A DNA stretch of 64,000 bases. It comes from Streptomyces sp. NBC_00443. GTDB lineage: Bacteria; Actinomycetota; Actinomycetes; Streptomycetales; Streptomycetaceae. Where the stretch lies: NCBI RefSeq assembly GCF_036014175.1, contig NZ_CP107917.1, positions 9,362,001 to 9,426,000 on the forward strand. The letters run 5' to 3'. Each line of letters starts with the position of its first letter. Within the stretch, counting starts at the first letter, position 1. A model generated the notes under the pieces. The model worked only from the letters and a program-made list of their open reading frames with translations. It did no database searches and was not told the DNA's origin. A program made the translations under genes and the position numbers. Below are positions 9,271 through 18,079 of this stretch, piece by piece.

Positions 9271-10326
9271 ATGGTGCGTACGGTGCGACAGCTGGGATCG
9301 GTCATTCTCAGCGCAAGGCTCTGGGAACGGCTCCCCGTTTCGGCGGCGCACCGCGCCAGGCCGGTGGCGCCCAAACTGCCTCACGCCGAGGCGGACGAGC
9401 CGCGCCACGAACACGACGCCGAGGTCGCCCACCCCTGGACAGCCCCGACCCGTGCAGCCGAGGGACCGGGATTCCGGGAGCGTGGCGACGGACACCGGCG
9501 AAACCTGACGGCCCTGCGGCGGACCCCGGTCTCCATCTGGAACGACGACGTGACCGACTGGGCCGCCTCGCTCACCTACTACTCGGTGCTTTCGATCTTT
9601 CCGGTGCTGCTCGTCACAGTCTCGCTGGTCGGCCTCACCGGCGCCGCGACCGTCCGGGACCTCATCAGCAACGTCAACGCTGTCGTACCGGCGGAGTCGC
9701 GTGCCGTGATCGAGAACGCCCTCAATGACATGGCCGACCGGCATACGGCTACATGGCTTGTGGTCGGTTTCGGGACCGCAGGTGCACTGTGGTCAGCGTC
9801 GAGCTACCTGGCAGTGTTCCGTCGGGCTTTGCACGCCATGCATGGTGTCGAGGACCGTCGACCGGTGTGGCGGACCGCTCCCCGCAACGTGATCACGGCT
9901 CTTGTGCTCCTGGTGCTGTTCGTCTCCAGCGCCGGGGCGCTCATGCTTACTGGAGAGGTGGCGCGTACCGTCGGCCGAGTCCTGGGTATGGGCGAGGCCG
10001 CCGACACCACTTGGGCCATCGCGAAATGGCCACTGCTCCTGCTCTTGACCGCCGTTCTGGTCTGGGTGCTGTTCCATACGGGACCGGCCCAGGCGCGCGG
10101 TCTGGTTCAGAGGGCGCTCGGCGGTGCCCTCGCCGTGGTCCTGTGGCTGATCGCGTCCGTCGGCTTCGCCCTCTACGCCTCCCTCGTCGGCACCTACAGC
10201 CGCCTCTACGGTTCGTTGACCGGGGTGATCGTCTTCTTCGTGTGGCTGTGGGTGTCCAACCTCGCCCTGCTGACCGGCGCCCAGTTCAACGCCGAGCTTG
10301 TCAAACTGCAGAAGGGCGAACGGTGA
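9271..10326 (+). CDS. YihY/BrkB-family inner membrane protein
   Basis: Predicted polytopic membrane protein of the YihY (formerly ribonuclease BN/BrkB) family, whose biochemical role is not settled. The conserved entry DWAASLTYYSVLSIFPVLLV marks the first membrane helix. Later hydrophobic segments follow, ending with the family-typical GSLTGVIVFFVWLWVSNLALLTGAQFNAEL. About 95 polar residues precede the first helix. The reading frame is open back to an ATG at 9181, but the ATG at 9271 (MVRTVRQLG) is more likely; the true start is uncertain. No clear partner gene lies alongside. Confidence 0.8.
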   Translation: MVRTVRQLGSVILSARLWERLPVSAAHRARPVAPKLPHAEADEPRHEHDAEVAHPWTAPTRAAEGPGFRERGDGHRRNLTALRRTPVSIWNDDVTDWAASLTYYSVLSIFPVLLVTVSLVGLTGAATVRDLISNVNAVVPAESRAVIENALNDMADRHTATWLVVGFGTAGALWSASSYLAVFRRALHAMHGVEDRRPVWRTAPRNVITALVLLVLFVSSAGALMLTGEVARTVGRVLGMGEAADTTWAIAKWPLLLLLTAVLVWVLFHTGPAQARGLVQRALGGALAVVLWLIASVGFALYASLVGTYSRLYGSLTGVIVFFVWLWVSNLALLTGAQFNAELVKLQKGER

Positions 10327-10514
10327 CCCGCGGGCGCGATAGGTCGCCGGCTGCGACGCCTGCGCGGGCTTCTGGCCGGAGCGGGGCGCTGCCCACTCAG
10401 GAGCACCCCGTCTGGCCTCCGGCCTCCTGCACCGCCTTCGCGGGCGTGCAACACCGTCACGTCACTCCGGCGTATGGCTCATGGCCGGAACCACCTGCCG
10501 AGCGTCTGCCTTCC

Positions 10515-10945
10515 TCAGGTGGCCTGGTGGATGGCCCAAGCGGCGTTGATCAGCCCGATGTGGCTGAACGCTGTGGGAAGTTGCCCAGAAGGTGGCCGCT
10601 GACGGAGTCGACCTGCCCATCGTCGGCCCCCACGGACCGGTAGACCAGACCGTTCCCGCCAGTGAGTTGCGCACTTACGGCGTCTATGGTGGCCCGCATC
10701 CGGGGCATCGGCGGGGATGAAGCCGAGGACGGGCATCATCAACGCGGAGGCATCGACAACGCCCGACCCGTATGCCTGGGTGTACGCTCCGGCCTCTCCG
10801 TCCCACCCGTTCTCCTCGATCGCGGCCGCGATCTCATCCCTGGTCGAAGTCCACTCGTGCACGCGATCGGACGCGTCGAGATCGTCCGCCAGTGTCAACG
10901 CCCGGTCGACGGCGAGGGCGTCTGTCACGCTGACCGCTCCCGACT
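10515..10945 (-). pseudogene. glucoamylase/trehalase-like (GH15) C-terminal remnant
   Basis: Only the C-terminal part of a GH15-type glycoside hydrolase remains. The segments are SDRVHEWTSTRDEIAAAI, then GSGVVDASALMMPVLGFIPAD, and at the end PTAFSHIGLINAAWA. The middle stretch, where these enzymes read roughly VYRYRSVDGVDSVSGxFLGNF, is scrambled by frameshifts. The N-terminal barrel, including a catalytic Glu, is missing. The upstream edge of homology coincides with a strong hairpin at 10954-10991, so the gene was probably truncated by a rearrangement there. Confidence 0.75.
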
Positions 10946-10953
10946 CAAGACAG

Positions 10954-10991
10954 CAACGAAGTCCCTCCGCCTTGGTGGAGAGACTTCGTTG
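10954..10991. repeat. 15-bp inverted repeat (hairpin)
   Basis: CAACGAAGTCCCTCC at 10954-10968 and GGAGAGACTTCGTTG at 10977-10991 form a hairpin with 14 of 15 pairs matching and an 8-base loop. It sits at the point where glucoamylase homology stops. It could be the end of a lost element, a terminator or a small repeat. Confidence 0.6.
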
Positions 10992-11148
10992 TGCCGACCG
11001 GGGCCTGCGTGCCGCTGGTGCCGGTGCGGCAGGTTCCATTGGCACCCAGCTGTACGGCGAGGCGGCCGCGCCTTCTGCTTGTATGCCCTACGCGGTGCGG
11101 CCGTGTGTTTGGTGCCGAGGCAGACGCGGCCGCCACGCACGCTGTCGG

Positions 11149-11850
11149 CTAGGCCCGCAGCTCCTGGAGGCGCTCGAGGTCTTCATGGACCGTCTCCCGC
11201 TCCTCGGCGGTGAGGTTGACCGCGACGGCCTCGGTGAGGGCCGTCGTCGCGGTCCCGTTGTCGCCGAGACGCTGGGCGACGTCCGCGCGGAGGACGAGGA
11301 GGCGAAGCAACTGCACGGGTGTGGGCTGCTCGTCCTCAAGGTGCAGCACCCGGTCGATGATCTTCGCGGCGGCTGCCGGGTCCTCTTTCGAGTCCGCCAG
11401 GAGGAGCGCGTGGTGCAGGGCACGGGCGAAGGTCTCCTTGGGGGCGGGCCGGTGGTGCGGTTCCTCGCTCGTCTGCTGCCCGATGCGGATGCAGTTGCCG
11501 CCGGGGTCGGTCATGAGGAACTGGCGCACGCCGTAGGACATGTCCCTGAGTGGCCCGATGCGCGGTAGCCCGCGGGTCGGAACCCTCCCGTAGGCCGCCT
11601 TGAGTCCGGCCCGGAAGGCGGCGTGCAGCCCGGCTACGTCGTCGATCAGGATGTAGCACGTGCTGAATGACTGGGCAGGCTCGTACTGCTTCATCCCGAA
11701 GAACTGAAGCTCGATGCCACCGCGCTGCACGACGGCGTGCGGGTTGGGGCTCTTCTGCTGGAAGGTCACCTCGAACCCGAGGGCGGTGTAGAAGTCGAGA
11801 ACGGGCTGGATGGTCCGGCACGGAAGGATCGGGATGGTCTTCTCACTCAT
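11149..11850 (-). CDS. VOC (glyoxalase/bleomycin-resistance) family protein with helical C-terminus
   Basis: Protein of 233 residues. The first 125 form a vicinal-oxygen-chelate domain, with PILPCRTIQPVLDFYTALGF at the start and FLMTDPGGNCIRIGQ at the end. These resemble bleomycin-resistance and glyoxalase proteins that bind a drug or metal. The last 100 residues are helical and Ala/Leu/Glu rich with a TPR-like rhythm (AAKIIDRVLHLE, ADVAQRLGD), which is unusual for the family. The start codon is only 10 bases from the TAGTCAA/TTGACTA palindrome and has a poor ribosome site, so a leaderless or very short leader transcript is likely. The substrate is unknown. Confidence 0.82.
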   Translation of the reverse strand: MSEKTIPILPCRTIQPVLDFYTALGFEVTFQQKSPNPHAVVQRGGIELQFFGMKQYEPAQSFSTCYILIDDVAGLHAAFRAGLKAAYGRVPTRGLPRIGPLRDMSYGVRQFLMTDPGGNCIRIGQQTSEEPHHRPAPKETFARALHHALLLADSKEDPAAAAKIIDRVLHLEDEQPTPVQLLRLLVLRADVAQRLGDNGTATTALTEAVAVNLTAEERETVHEDLERLQELRA

Positions 11851-11860
11851 ACCTGCACAC

Positions 11861-11876
11861 TAGTCAAAGTTGACTA
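11861..11876. promoter_or_regulatory. palindromic operator upstream of the VOC gene
   Basis: TAGTCAA-AG-TTGACTA is a perfect 7-base inverted repeat with a 2-base spacer, 10 bases before the VOC start codon. Its size and AT-richness suit a MarR- or HxlR-type dimer, but no such regulator gene is next to it. Confidence 0.6.
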
Positions 11877-12156
11877 TTGGGTAAAGGCGCTGCAAGGAGT
11901 CCAACGGCCGGGCGGTCGGGATACCCACGATCTGGCCTCGTGGCAATGGACTCGGCTCCGCCGTCCCACCCCGGCCCAGGCGGCTACGGGCTCGGTGTGG
12001 GGCAGGGAGAGCACTCCGCGATCATTCCGGCTGGCGTCCACAGGGCGTTCACGTAGCCCCGCGTGAGTAGCCCTCACCAGCTCCACGGTGGCTTGAGGCG
12101 GATGAGGCGCGTGGATCCCGGAGCAGGACGAGTGATCACTGTCCGGGCAAGTCGGT

Positions 12157-12191
12157 GCGGCGGGCAACGGACTAGCTCCGTTGCCCGCCGC
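12157..12191. terminator. terminator hairpin downstream of the GH81 gene
   Basis: GCGGCGGGCAACGGA and TCCGTTGCCCGCCGC form a perfect 15-base-pair stem with a 5-base loop, 17 bases after the GH81 stop. There is no long U tract, as is usual in Streptomyces terminators. Confidence 0.8.
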
Positions 12192-12208
12192 CGCATGGCT
12201 CTCGCGGA

Positions 12209-14986
12209 TCAGCTGAAGGGGATCACCAACACGGACTTGTCCGTGCCTGTCTGCAGTTTTGCGGCGCCGTTGCCGATGGCGCTCCAGACTTCGAGACGTA
12301 CGGTGCCGCCCTTGAGGTTGCCCAGAGTGCCCGTGGAGGCCTTGAGACCGCGCGTCTGCGTGTACTCCTCCCACCCGGCGACCGGGTCGGTGGCGAAGTA
12401 GTTGTACGTCTCGGCCCGGTCGAAGGTGCCGTCACCGGTGAGGTCGTAGCTGACGCGCGCCTGTTGACCGAGCCCGACCGTGGTGTCGGCGTCCACCTGG
12501 AGCCGGAAAGTGGTTCCGACGCCTTGGGTGAGTGTGCCGTTGACTCCGCGGACCTCGTAGACGAGGGGCTGGTGCGGGCTGCCGTCGTGGTTGGCGCCTC
12601 CCGCGGATGCGATCGTGTCGCTGCCCAAAGTGCCATCGGTCGCCGTGGTCAGGACGCCACCGCTGCGCAGCTGGAAGCTGTTCCCGGTCGGCGGGTCGGG
12701 GTCGGGGTCGGGATCCTGCGACCCAGACCCGGTACCGGTCGCGGTGGAACGAGCCGGCACGGAAAGGGTCTTGCCGTCCGAGAAGGTGACGGTACGGGCC
12801 GACGATCCGTGGTTGTGGGCGACGTACGTGCGCGCCGTCCCCTTGGTGAGGACGGCGGAGGTGGGGATGTCACCGGTCACCGTCGCGTCCGGGGCGCCGA
12901 GCGCGTCGAGGGTGTTGATCCAGTGGTAGGTGTGGGCCTTCGATTCTCCCTGTTCCGGGGTGTATCCGGCGTTGCCCGCGTCCCACTTCGCCTTGGCCGT
13001 CGCCGGGTCGGCCATGGACTGGAACTCCCAGAGGATGTCGCGCCATTCGACGGCCGGGCCTCCGTTCTCCCGCTCCATCTCCGCGATGTTGCGCCGTATG
13101 GCGGCCTTCTCACCGCCGAGATGGAGTGATCCGCCGGTGACGGGCAGGACATTGATGCCGTGGATCTCCTCGGGGTTGGCGGTCCACCAGGTGGCGTAGG
13201 CTGCGCCGCTGCCCCAGACCATGCCCGCCGTGTCGTGCCCGAACGAGGAGGGGAAGACCTGCTCGTCGGCGTCGAACCAGTACTGGGCTATGGATTCCGA
13301 CTCGGTGGTCAGCAAGTAGGTGCCGAGGTCACGCAGCGAGGTGTCGCCGGTGGCGGAGCCCCACAGGACGAGGGCTGCGCTGAGGTTGGTGGACTCGGAG
13401 GAGGACTCCTGGTTGTTGCCGGCGGCGAAGCCCTGATGGCCGGATGCCCAGCTGTGGCCCGCGTAGACGTCGAAGCCGCGCAGGAAGGGGAAGGAACTGT
13501 CGGTGCGGCTGGGGTTGGCGGTGTCCCGTACGAGGGTCTTGACCATGCCGCCCCATGCGGACTCGGCGACCCATCCCTGGTCGTACTGGGCGACGATCGC
13601 CGCCGCGTAGACGTAGTAGCTGTAGTGGAAGTGGTGGTCGTTGAGCTCGGTGTCGCTGCCGTAGGACGCGGGATAGCCGGTGAGGGTCTTCCAGTCCTTG
13701 TCGTAGCTGAACTCGTTCGCGCCGCCGGCCGTGAACCATTCCTGGAGCTTGCCCTTGATCAGGCCGAGAAGCCGGTCGCGGATGCCGGTCTCACCGATCT
13801 GCTCGGCCACCGGCACGAGTTGGGCGAGGCGGCCCAGGGCTTTGCCGGTCCAGTACGTGTCAGTAGCCCCGGAGAAGGGGTCGGCAGCATTCACGACCTC
13901 GTTCAGGTATCCGCGTAGCCGAGCTGCGTCCACACCGTTCGATTTCGGCAGGGCGGGCAGTACCGCCGCCGCCTTCTGGCTCGTGGTGAACGCGGCCGAC
14001 TCGCGGACCTTCATGGTGCCGCGCGGCGAGACATAGGTGTAGGAGGTGAGGGCGTCCGTGGTGTTCAGCCACTGGTGGCGGTAGAGCGCCTGGAGTGCGC
14101 CGCGTTCGGTGCCTTCCTTCGCCTCCGTGGTGAGGGTGTAGGTGGCGTTCACGGTGCCACCGGTGTAGCTCCAGGTCACCTTGGAGCCGGTGACGAAGGT
14201 GTAGGCGTACTTCTTGAAGGTCGCCAGTGCGTCGGTGTTCGGCAGTACGGCGACGGAGAAGTAGTCCTTGGAGCCGAGACCGGCGGTGATGGTGGAGCCC
14301 GCGACGTTCCAGTCGCTGCCGGTCGGCGCGAAGAGGGCGTAGTGGTGCCCGCCGACGGTGATGCCGAGGACGTTGGATTGGTCGGCGAAGACGGTGGGCG
14401 CACCGGCGGTGGTGATCTGGGCGTTGCCGCCGGAACCCTTGGCGTATACGAACGGGGAGCCGTGGCCGATGGTGGTGCGCAGGGTTCGGGCACCGTCGGA
14501 CCACAGGGGAGTGACCGTCCAGTCGGACCAGTCGTCGGCCTTGGTGTCAGGGGAGTTGAGGCCGGTCAGTCCGATCGTGAGGTCGCGCTTGTGGGCGTAC
14601 TCGTACTGTCGGCCGTCACCGACGATCGCGGGCGACGTCGGGTAGCCGACGTCGAGCCCGCCGGCCGTGGCCTGGTAGGTGAGGGGGTGCCCGTACATGG
14701 GAGTCGACCACGGGTTGTCGCCGTAGCGCTGGAAGGCGAGGGAGGACCACCAGTCGTTGGTGGGCACGGGCCGGTTCCGGGCGGCTGTGGTCAGCTTGGG
14801 AGTGACGGGGGTTCCTGTGTTGGTGGTGGGGCCCGATGTGCCGGGGGGCCGGGTGTCGGAGTAGCTGCCGGAGCCTACGGGAACGGTAGCCGCGGCCGCC
14901 GGTACGGCGGCCGGGACCAGGCCGACGACGGCGAGCGCTGAGGCCAGCAGCAGTATGACGGCCGGTCTGGTGCGTGGGGATGGCAT
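12209..14986 (-). CDS. secreted endo-beta-1,3-glucanase (GH81) with C-terminal glucan-binding module
   Basis: Secreted enzyme of 925 residues expected to cut beta-1,3-glucan such as fungal wall glucan. The start at 14986 (MPSPRTRP) gives a normal signal peptide with a hydrophobic core and an AAA-type cleavage region, and GAGG lies upstream; the frame extends further but without a signal. The GH81 domain covers about residues 40-700, with PVPTNDWWSSLAFQRYGDNP near the start and the catalytic region SWASGHQGFAAGNNQESSSE. A PDPDPDPP linker follows. The last 150 residues look like a CBM56-type beta-1,3-glucan-binding module. A perfect palindrome lies upstream and a strong terminator downstream. 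It is divergent from a GH43 gene. Confidence 0.9.
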   Translation of the reverse strand: MPSPRTRPAVILLLASALAVVGLVPAAVPAAAATVPVGSGSYSDTRPPGTSGPTTNTGTPVTPKLTTAARNRPVPTNDWWSSLAFQRYGDNPWSTPMYGHPLTYQATAGGLDVGYPTSPAIVGDGRQYEYAHKRDLTIGLTGLNSPDTKADDWSDWTVTPLWSDGARTLRTTIGHGSPFVYAKGSGGNAQITTAGAPTVFADQSNVLGITVGGHHYALFAPTGSDWNVAGSTITAGLGSKDYFSVAVLPNTDALATFKKYAYTFVTGSKVTWSYTGGTVNATYTLTTEAKEGTERGALQALYRHQWLNTTDALTSYTYVSPRGTMKVRESAAFTTSQKAAAVLPALPKSNGVDAARLRGYLNEVVNAADPFSGATDTYWTGKALGRLAQLVPVAEQIGETGIRDRLLGLIKGKLQEWFTAGGANEFSYDKDWKTLTGYPASYGSDTELNDHHFHYSYYVYAAAIVAQYDQGWVAESAWGGMVKTLVRDTANPSRTDSSFPFLRGFDVYAGHSWASGHQGFAAGNNQESSSESTNLSAALVLWGSATGDTSLRDLGTYLLTTESESIAQYWFDADEQVFPSSFGHDTAGMVWGSGAAYATWWTANPEEIHGINVLPVTGGSLHLGGEKAAIRRNIAEMERENGGPAVEWRDILWEFQSMADPATAKAKWDAGNAGYTPEQGESKAHTYHWINTLDALGAPDATVTGDIPTSAVLTKGTARTYVAHNHGSSARTVTFSDGKTLSVPARSTATGTGSGSQDPDPDPDPPTGNSFQLRSGGVLTTATDGTLGSDTIASAGGANHDGSPHQPLVYEVRGVNGTLTQGVGTTFRLQVDADTTVGLGQQARVSYDLTGDGTFDRAETYNYFATDPVAGWEEYTQTRGLKASTGTLGNLKGGTVRLEVWSAIGNGAAKLQTGTDKSVLVIPFS

Positions 14987-15016
14987 GCGGCACCTCAAGT
15001 CTTCACAGAAGAGGAG

Positions 15017-15034
15017 TCTGAGAGCGCTCTCAGA
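15017..15034. promoter_or_regulatory. 18-bp palindromic LacI-type operator for GH81
   Basis: TCTGAGAGCGCTCTCAGA is a perfect 18-base palindrome 30 bases upstream of the GH81 start. Its GAGAGCGCTCTC core is like the operators of LacI-family sugar regulators such as CebR (TGGGAGCGCTCCCA). The cognate regulator is not adjacent. Confidence 0.75.
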
Positions 15035-15337
15035 TGGCCGGAACGTAAAGCCTATGTAATGCACGTGTCAATCCATTGAACGAGCCCGGGAGTTGGCGAC
15101 GAACGAAGTCCGTTATGTCTTCGCCCCTTGATGATGCCTGTCGGTGAAGTCGGCTCCCGGTGGGTGCAGTCCAGTGCTCCGGCTGGCAGTTCCCCTGCTC
15201 GGTAGGTCTGGCCGAACGCCCCGCGCCTGGGGCCAGGGCTGCCGCCGTCCGGCTCTGCCCGTTCCCTCGCAAGTCGTCGGTGCGCCAGATCGGGTGACGA
15301 GCCGTCACCCATTATCGCGCGGCGCAGTGGCCGCTCT

Positions 15338-15351
15338 TTACATCGATGTAA
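15338..15351. promoter_or_regulatory. palindrome upstream of GH43
   Basis: TTACATCGATGTAA is a perfect 14-base palindrome 93 bases before the GH43 start codon, in the 458-base divergent region shared with GH81. The ACATCGATGT core differs from the GH81 operator, which suggests that a different regulator, possibly LacI-type, controls GH43. Apart from these two sites I see nothing else in this intergenic region. Confidence 0.55.
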
Positions 15352-15444
15352 TGACTGTGGTGCCATAGACAACCGCCAGCTCCTGTTGCGCTGTCCGCAA
15401 GGTCGGTAAGCCAAGGCACTTCGAGAGATGTTGGGGAGTCGCCG

Positions 15445-16899
15445 ATGCGCGTTCGCTCCGTCACCACTTTGGTGACCGCCCTGTTCGCCCTGCTCGTCAG
15501 CCTGATCTGGGTTCCGCAGGCCACGGCCACGGACCGCACGGCGGACGCGGCACCGGTGGCCGCAGCGGCGGGAACCTTCCGCAATCCCCTCAACACAGGA
15601 CCGGACCCGTTCGTGACGTACGCGAACGGGGCCTACCACCTCACCACCACTCAGGGTGACAGCATCAAGATGTGGCGCTCCGCCTCGCTGAGCACCCTGC
15701 TCGCGACCGACCCGATCACCGTGTGGAAGGACACCGACGCCTCACGCAACCAGCACATCTGGGCAGCCGAGTTCTACCGCTTCAACGACCGCTGGTACAT
15801 GTACTACACGGCGAATGACGGGGTGGACGACCATCACCGGCTGTACGTCCTCGAATCGCAGGCTGACGACCCGGCGGGGCCGTACCGCTTCAAGGCGAAG
15901 CTCACCCCGCCCAACCACACCGACGACTTCGCCATCGACCCCGGGATCCTCCAGCACAACGGCAAGCTGTACCTCGCCTACAGCGGCATCAACGCCTACC
16001 AGCACAACGGCCTGAACATCGCGCCCCTGTCGAACCCCTACACCGTCTCCGGCAACGCCATTGCCCTTGACGGGGCCGGAGGATGCCCCGAGGTCCGTGA
16101 GGGCCCCGAGTTCCTGTACCGCAACGGCCGCACCTGGATGACGTACTCGGCGTGCGACACCGGCAAGCCCGACTATCAGGTGTGGATGATGTCCCTGCCC
16201 GACAACGCCGACCCTCTGGTTCCCGGCAACTGGACCCAGCACAGCGGGCCCGTCTTCTCGCGCAATGACGCCAGGGGCGTGTTCGGTCCTGGCCACCACG
16301 CCTTCTTCCGTTCTCCCGACGGAACGGAGGACTGGATCATCTATCACGCCAAGACCACGTCCGACTTCACCTACACGAACCGCACGACCCGTGCCCAGAA
16401 GATCGGTTGGCGTGCCGACGGCAGCCCGGACCTCGGCACCCCGCTCGCCCTGGGCGCCACACAGGACCTGCCCGCCGGCGACCCCGGGTCGGGCAACTAC
16501 TGGATCAACGATGACGGCCGTTCCAGTGGCAGCGGCACGGTGACGTACCAAGGTGCCTGGAATTCGGGCACGGGCTGCGCGGCGCAGTGCTTCTGGAGCG
16601 ACGATCACTGGAGTGATCGGGCCGGCAGCACCGCGACGTTCAGTTTCACCGGCACCAGGATCGCGCTGCTGTCCGTGAAGGACACGGGCAACGGAATCGC
16701 GGCGATCCGCATCGACGGGGGTGCCGAACAACGCGTCGACTTCTACGGAGCGATCCGCACCGGTGAGACACTTCAGTACCTCAGTCCACGCCTGCCGCAC
16801 GGCGCGCACACATTGCAGGTCCGCGTCACTGGGGAACGTAATTCCTCCTCCGTGGCAGCGTTCGTGAGCGTGGACCGGGCCGAGGACTACATCGACTGA
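15445..16899 (+). CDS. secreted glycoside hydrolase family 43 protein
   Basis: Secreted protein of 484 residues with a signal peptide ending near residue 29 (VPQATATD). The first 330 residues form a five-bladed GH43 beta-propeller. Likely catalytic residues are Asp54 in TGPDPFVTY, the pKa-modulating Asp in DDFAIDPGIL, and the Glu in CPEVREGPEFLYRNG near 215-220. The family cuts arabinose- or xylose-containing side chains, but I cannot assign the substrate. The last 120 residues form an all-beta domain (GNYWINDDGRSSGSG to the end) seen attached to such enzymes and probably glycan-binding. GGGGAG precedes the ATG. It is transcribed away from GH81 with its own palindrome. Confidence 0.87.
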   Translation: MRVRSVTTLVTALFALLVSLIWVPQATATDRTADAAPVAAAAGTFRNPLNTGPDPFVTYANGAYHLTTTQGDSIKMWRSASLSTLLATDPITVWKDTDASRNQHIWAAEFYRFNDRWYMYYTANDGVDDHHRLYVLESQADDPAGPYRFKAKLTPPNHTDDFAIDPGILQHNGKLYLAYSGINAYQHNGLNIAPLSNPYTVSGNAIALDGAGGCPEVREGPEFLYRNGRTWMTYSACDTGKPDYQVWMMSLPDNADPLVPGNWTQHSGPVFSRNDARGVFGPGHHAFFRSPDGTEDWIIYHAKTTSDFTYTNRTTRAQKIGWRADGSPDLGTPLALGATQDLPAGDPGSGNYWINDDGRSSGSGTVTYQGAWNSGTGCAAQCFWSDDHWSDRAGSTATFSFTGTRIALLSVKDTGNGIAAIRIDGGAEQRVDFYGAIRTGETLQYLSPRLPHGAHTLQVRVTGERNSSSVAAFVSVDRAEDYID

Positions 16900-17026
16900 C
16901 AGTGCACCAACCGGGGAGACGAACGGGCCGTCTGCAGGCGGGTGGGAGTCTCCCCTGCCGCAGCCACCGCGGTACATCCGTGCCATCCGGTCTGTCCGGC
17001 GCGCACGCGGGGCTGCGGCTAACGGC

Positions 17027-17704
17027 TCATCGGATCGCGTTCGCGTCGGCCAGCAGGCCGACCACGGCCGACGCGGCGGTGCGGTGCCAGTGTCCGCTCC
17101 GACGGAGCATGGCGTGGCCCCCACCGGCCATGATCTTCAGCTCGGCCCGTGCGCCGGCCGCACGCGCGCGGCTCACGAACGACGCCGACGCGTGCGCATC
17201 GGTGACTCGGTCGCGGTCACCGTGGAGCACGATCACGTCCTTGCCTCGCAGGTGGGCCACCGGCTCCCCTTCCGGACACCAGGGCGCAAGCGCGAGGACC
17301 GCCCGTACCCGCGGGGCGACGGCCGCGCGCAACGCCGCCCGGCCTCCCATGGAGTGGCCGACCAGGACGACCGGTACGTCTTCGGCCAGTGCGGCCAGTT
17401 CCCTGAGCGCCTGCCGGGTATCGCGGACAGGATCAGCGTCGTGACCGTTCCAGCCGCACACCCTGTAGCGCACCTCCGCCAGCAGGACATCGTCATCCGG
17501 CACAGCCGCGGCGACTGCCCGTACGAAGGGTCTCATCCGGACCGGTGAGGGGTACCACCCGCGCGACGTGGACCGACTGTGCGCCTTGCCGCCGTGGAGG
17601 AACAACACGGCTGCGCGAACCGAGCGTGGGCTGCGCCGTGTCAGGAGTGCGGCTGCGCTCTTCCGCGTAGCCGCGGACGCGGACGTGCGTTCGTTGCCGC
17701 CCAT
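17027..17704 (-). CDS. alpha/beta-hydrolase, dienelactone-hydrolase-like
   Basis: Cytoplasmic hydrolase of 225 residues. It shows AAVLFLHGGK (oxyanion strand), the nucleophile elbow GHSMGGRA, the acid-residue strand VIVLHGDRDRVTD and the catalytic His in GGGHAML, so the triad is complete. It has no signal peptide. GAGGAGG lies 6 bases before the ATG at 17704. The substrate is unknown. It stands alone with its 3' end towards GH43. Confidence 0.82.
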   Translation of the reverse strand: MGGNERTSASAATRKSAAALLTRRSPRSVRAAVLFLHGGKAHSRSTSRGWYPSPVRMRPFVRAVAAAVPDDDVLLAEVRYRVCGWNGHDADPVRDTRQALRELAALAEDVPVVLVGHSMGGRAALRAAVAPRVRAVLALAPWCPEGEPVAHLRGKDVIVLHGDRDRVTDAHASASFVSRARAAGARAELKIMAGGGHAMLRRSGHWHRTAASAVVGLLADANAIR

Positions 17705-18079
17705 TCATCCTCCTCAAGTGGCGCGCTCGACCCCAGCGGGATCCGGATCGATCGCTGATCAACAAGCGTCGCAGGCCGTCCTGCAGCGTAGACGTCGCCT
17801 CGCAACGCAGTGCTGTTCATCAGTTGGCAGAGTGCTCCGCTCCAGGGCGCGCTGTCAGCGCCCCGGGAAAGGTTCTGGGTTCCGCAATGTGCTGGGGTTG
17901 ACGGTGGACTCGGCCCGGAATCCGGGAACCCGTCGGTGTCAGGCCGAAGCCGGGGGCGCGAGCCGTAGATCAGCCGCCCGGCGGCATCGGTGATTGAGCG
18001 GGAACCGCCGGTCCCCATGGGGCATAGGCGGGAGCCTGAGATGGGCCGGATGGGTTCGGCCCCGGGCCGCGTAGCGTCG
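17705..18079. other. gap without a recognisable gene
   Basis: About 375 bases between the alpha/beta-hydrolase and the MerR gene. Reading both strands I find no start codon with a ribosome site and no familiar protein segment. One minus-strand frame is fairly open but has no recognisable motif. Confidence 0.5.

Noticed and set aside
12705..12716. Short GGGTCG/GACCCC-type tandem repeat in the GH81 gene
   Set aside because: It encodes the Pro-Asp linker between catalytic and binding domains, so it is ordinary linker repetition.
15742..17124. Minus-strand ORF of 460 codons opposite GH43
   Set aside because: Pure antisense of the GH43 gene, with no recognisable domain or ribosome site.
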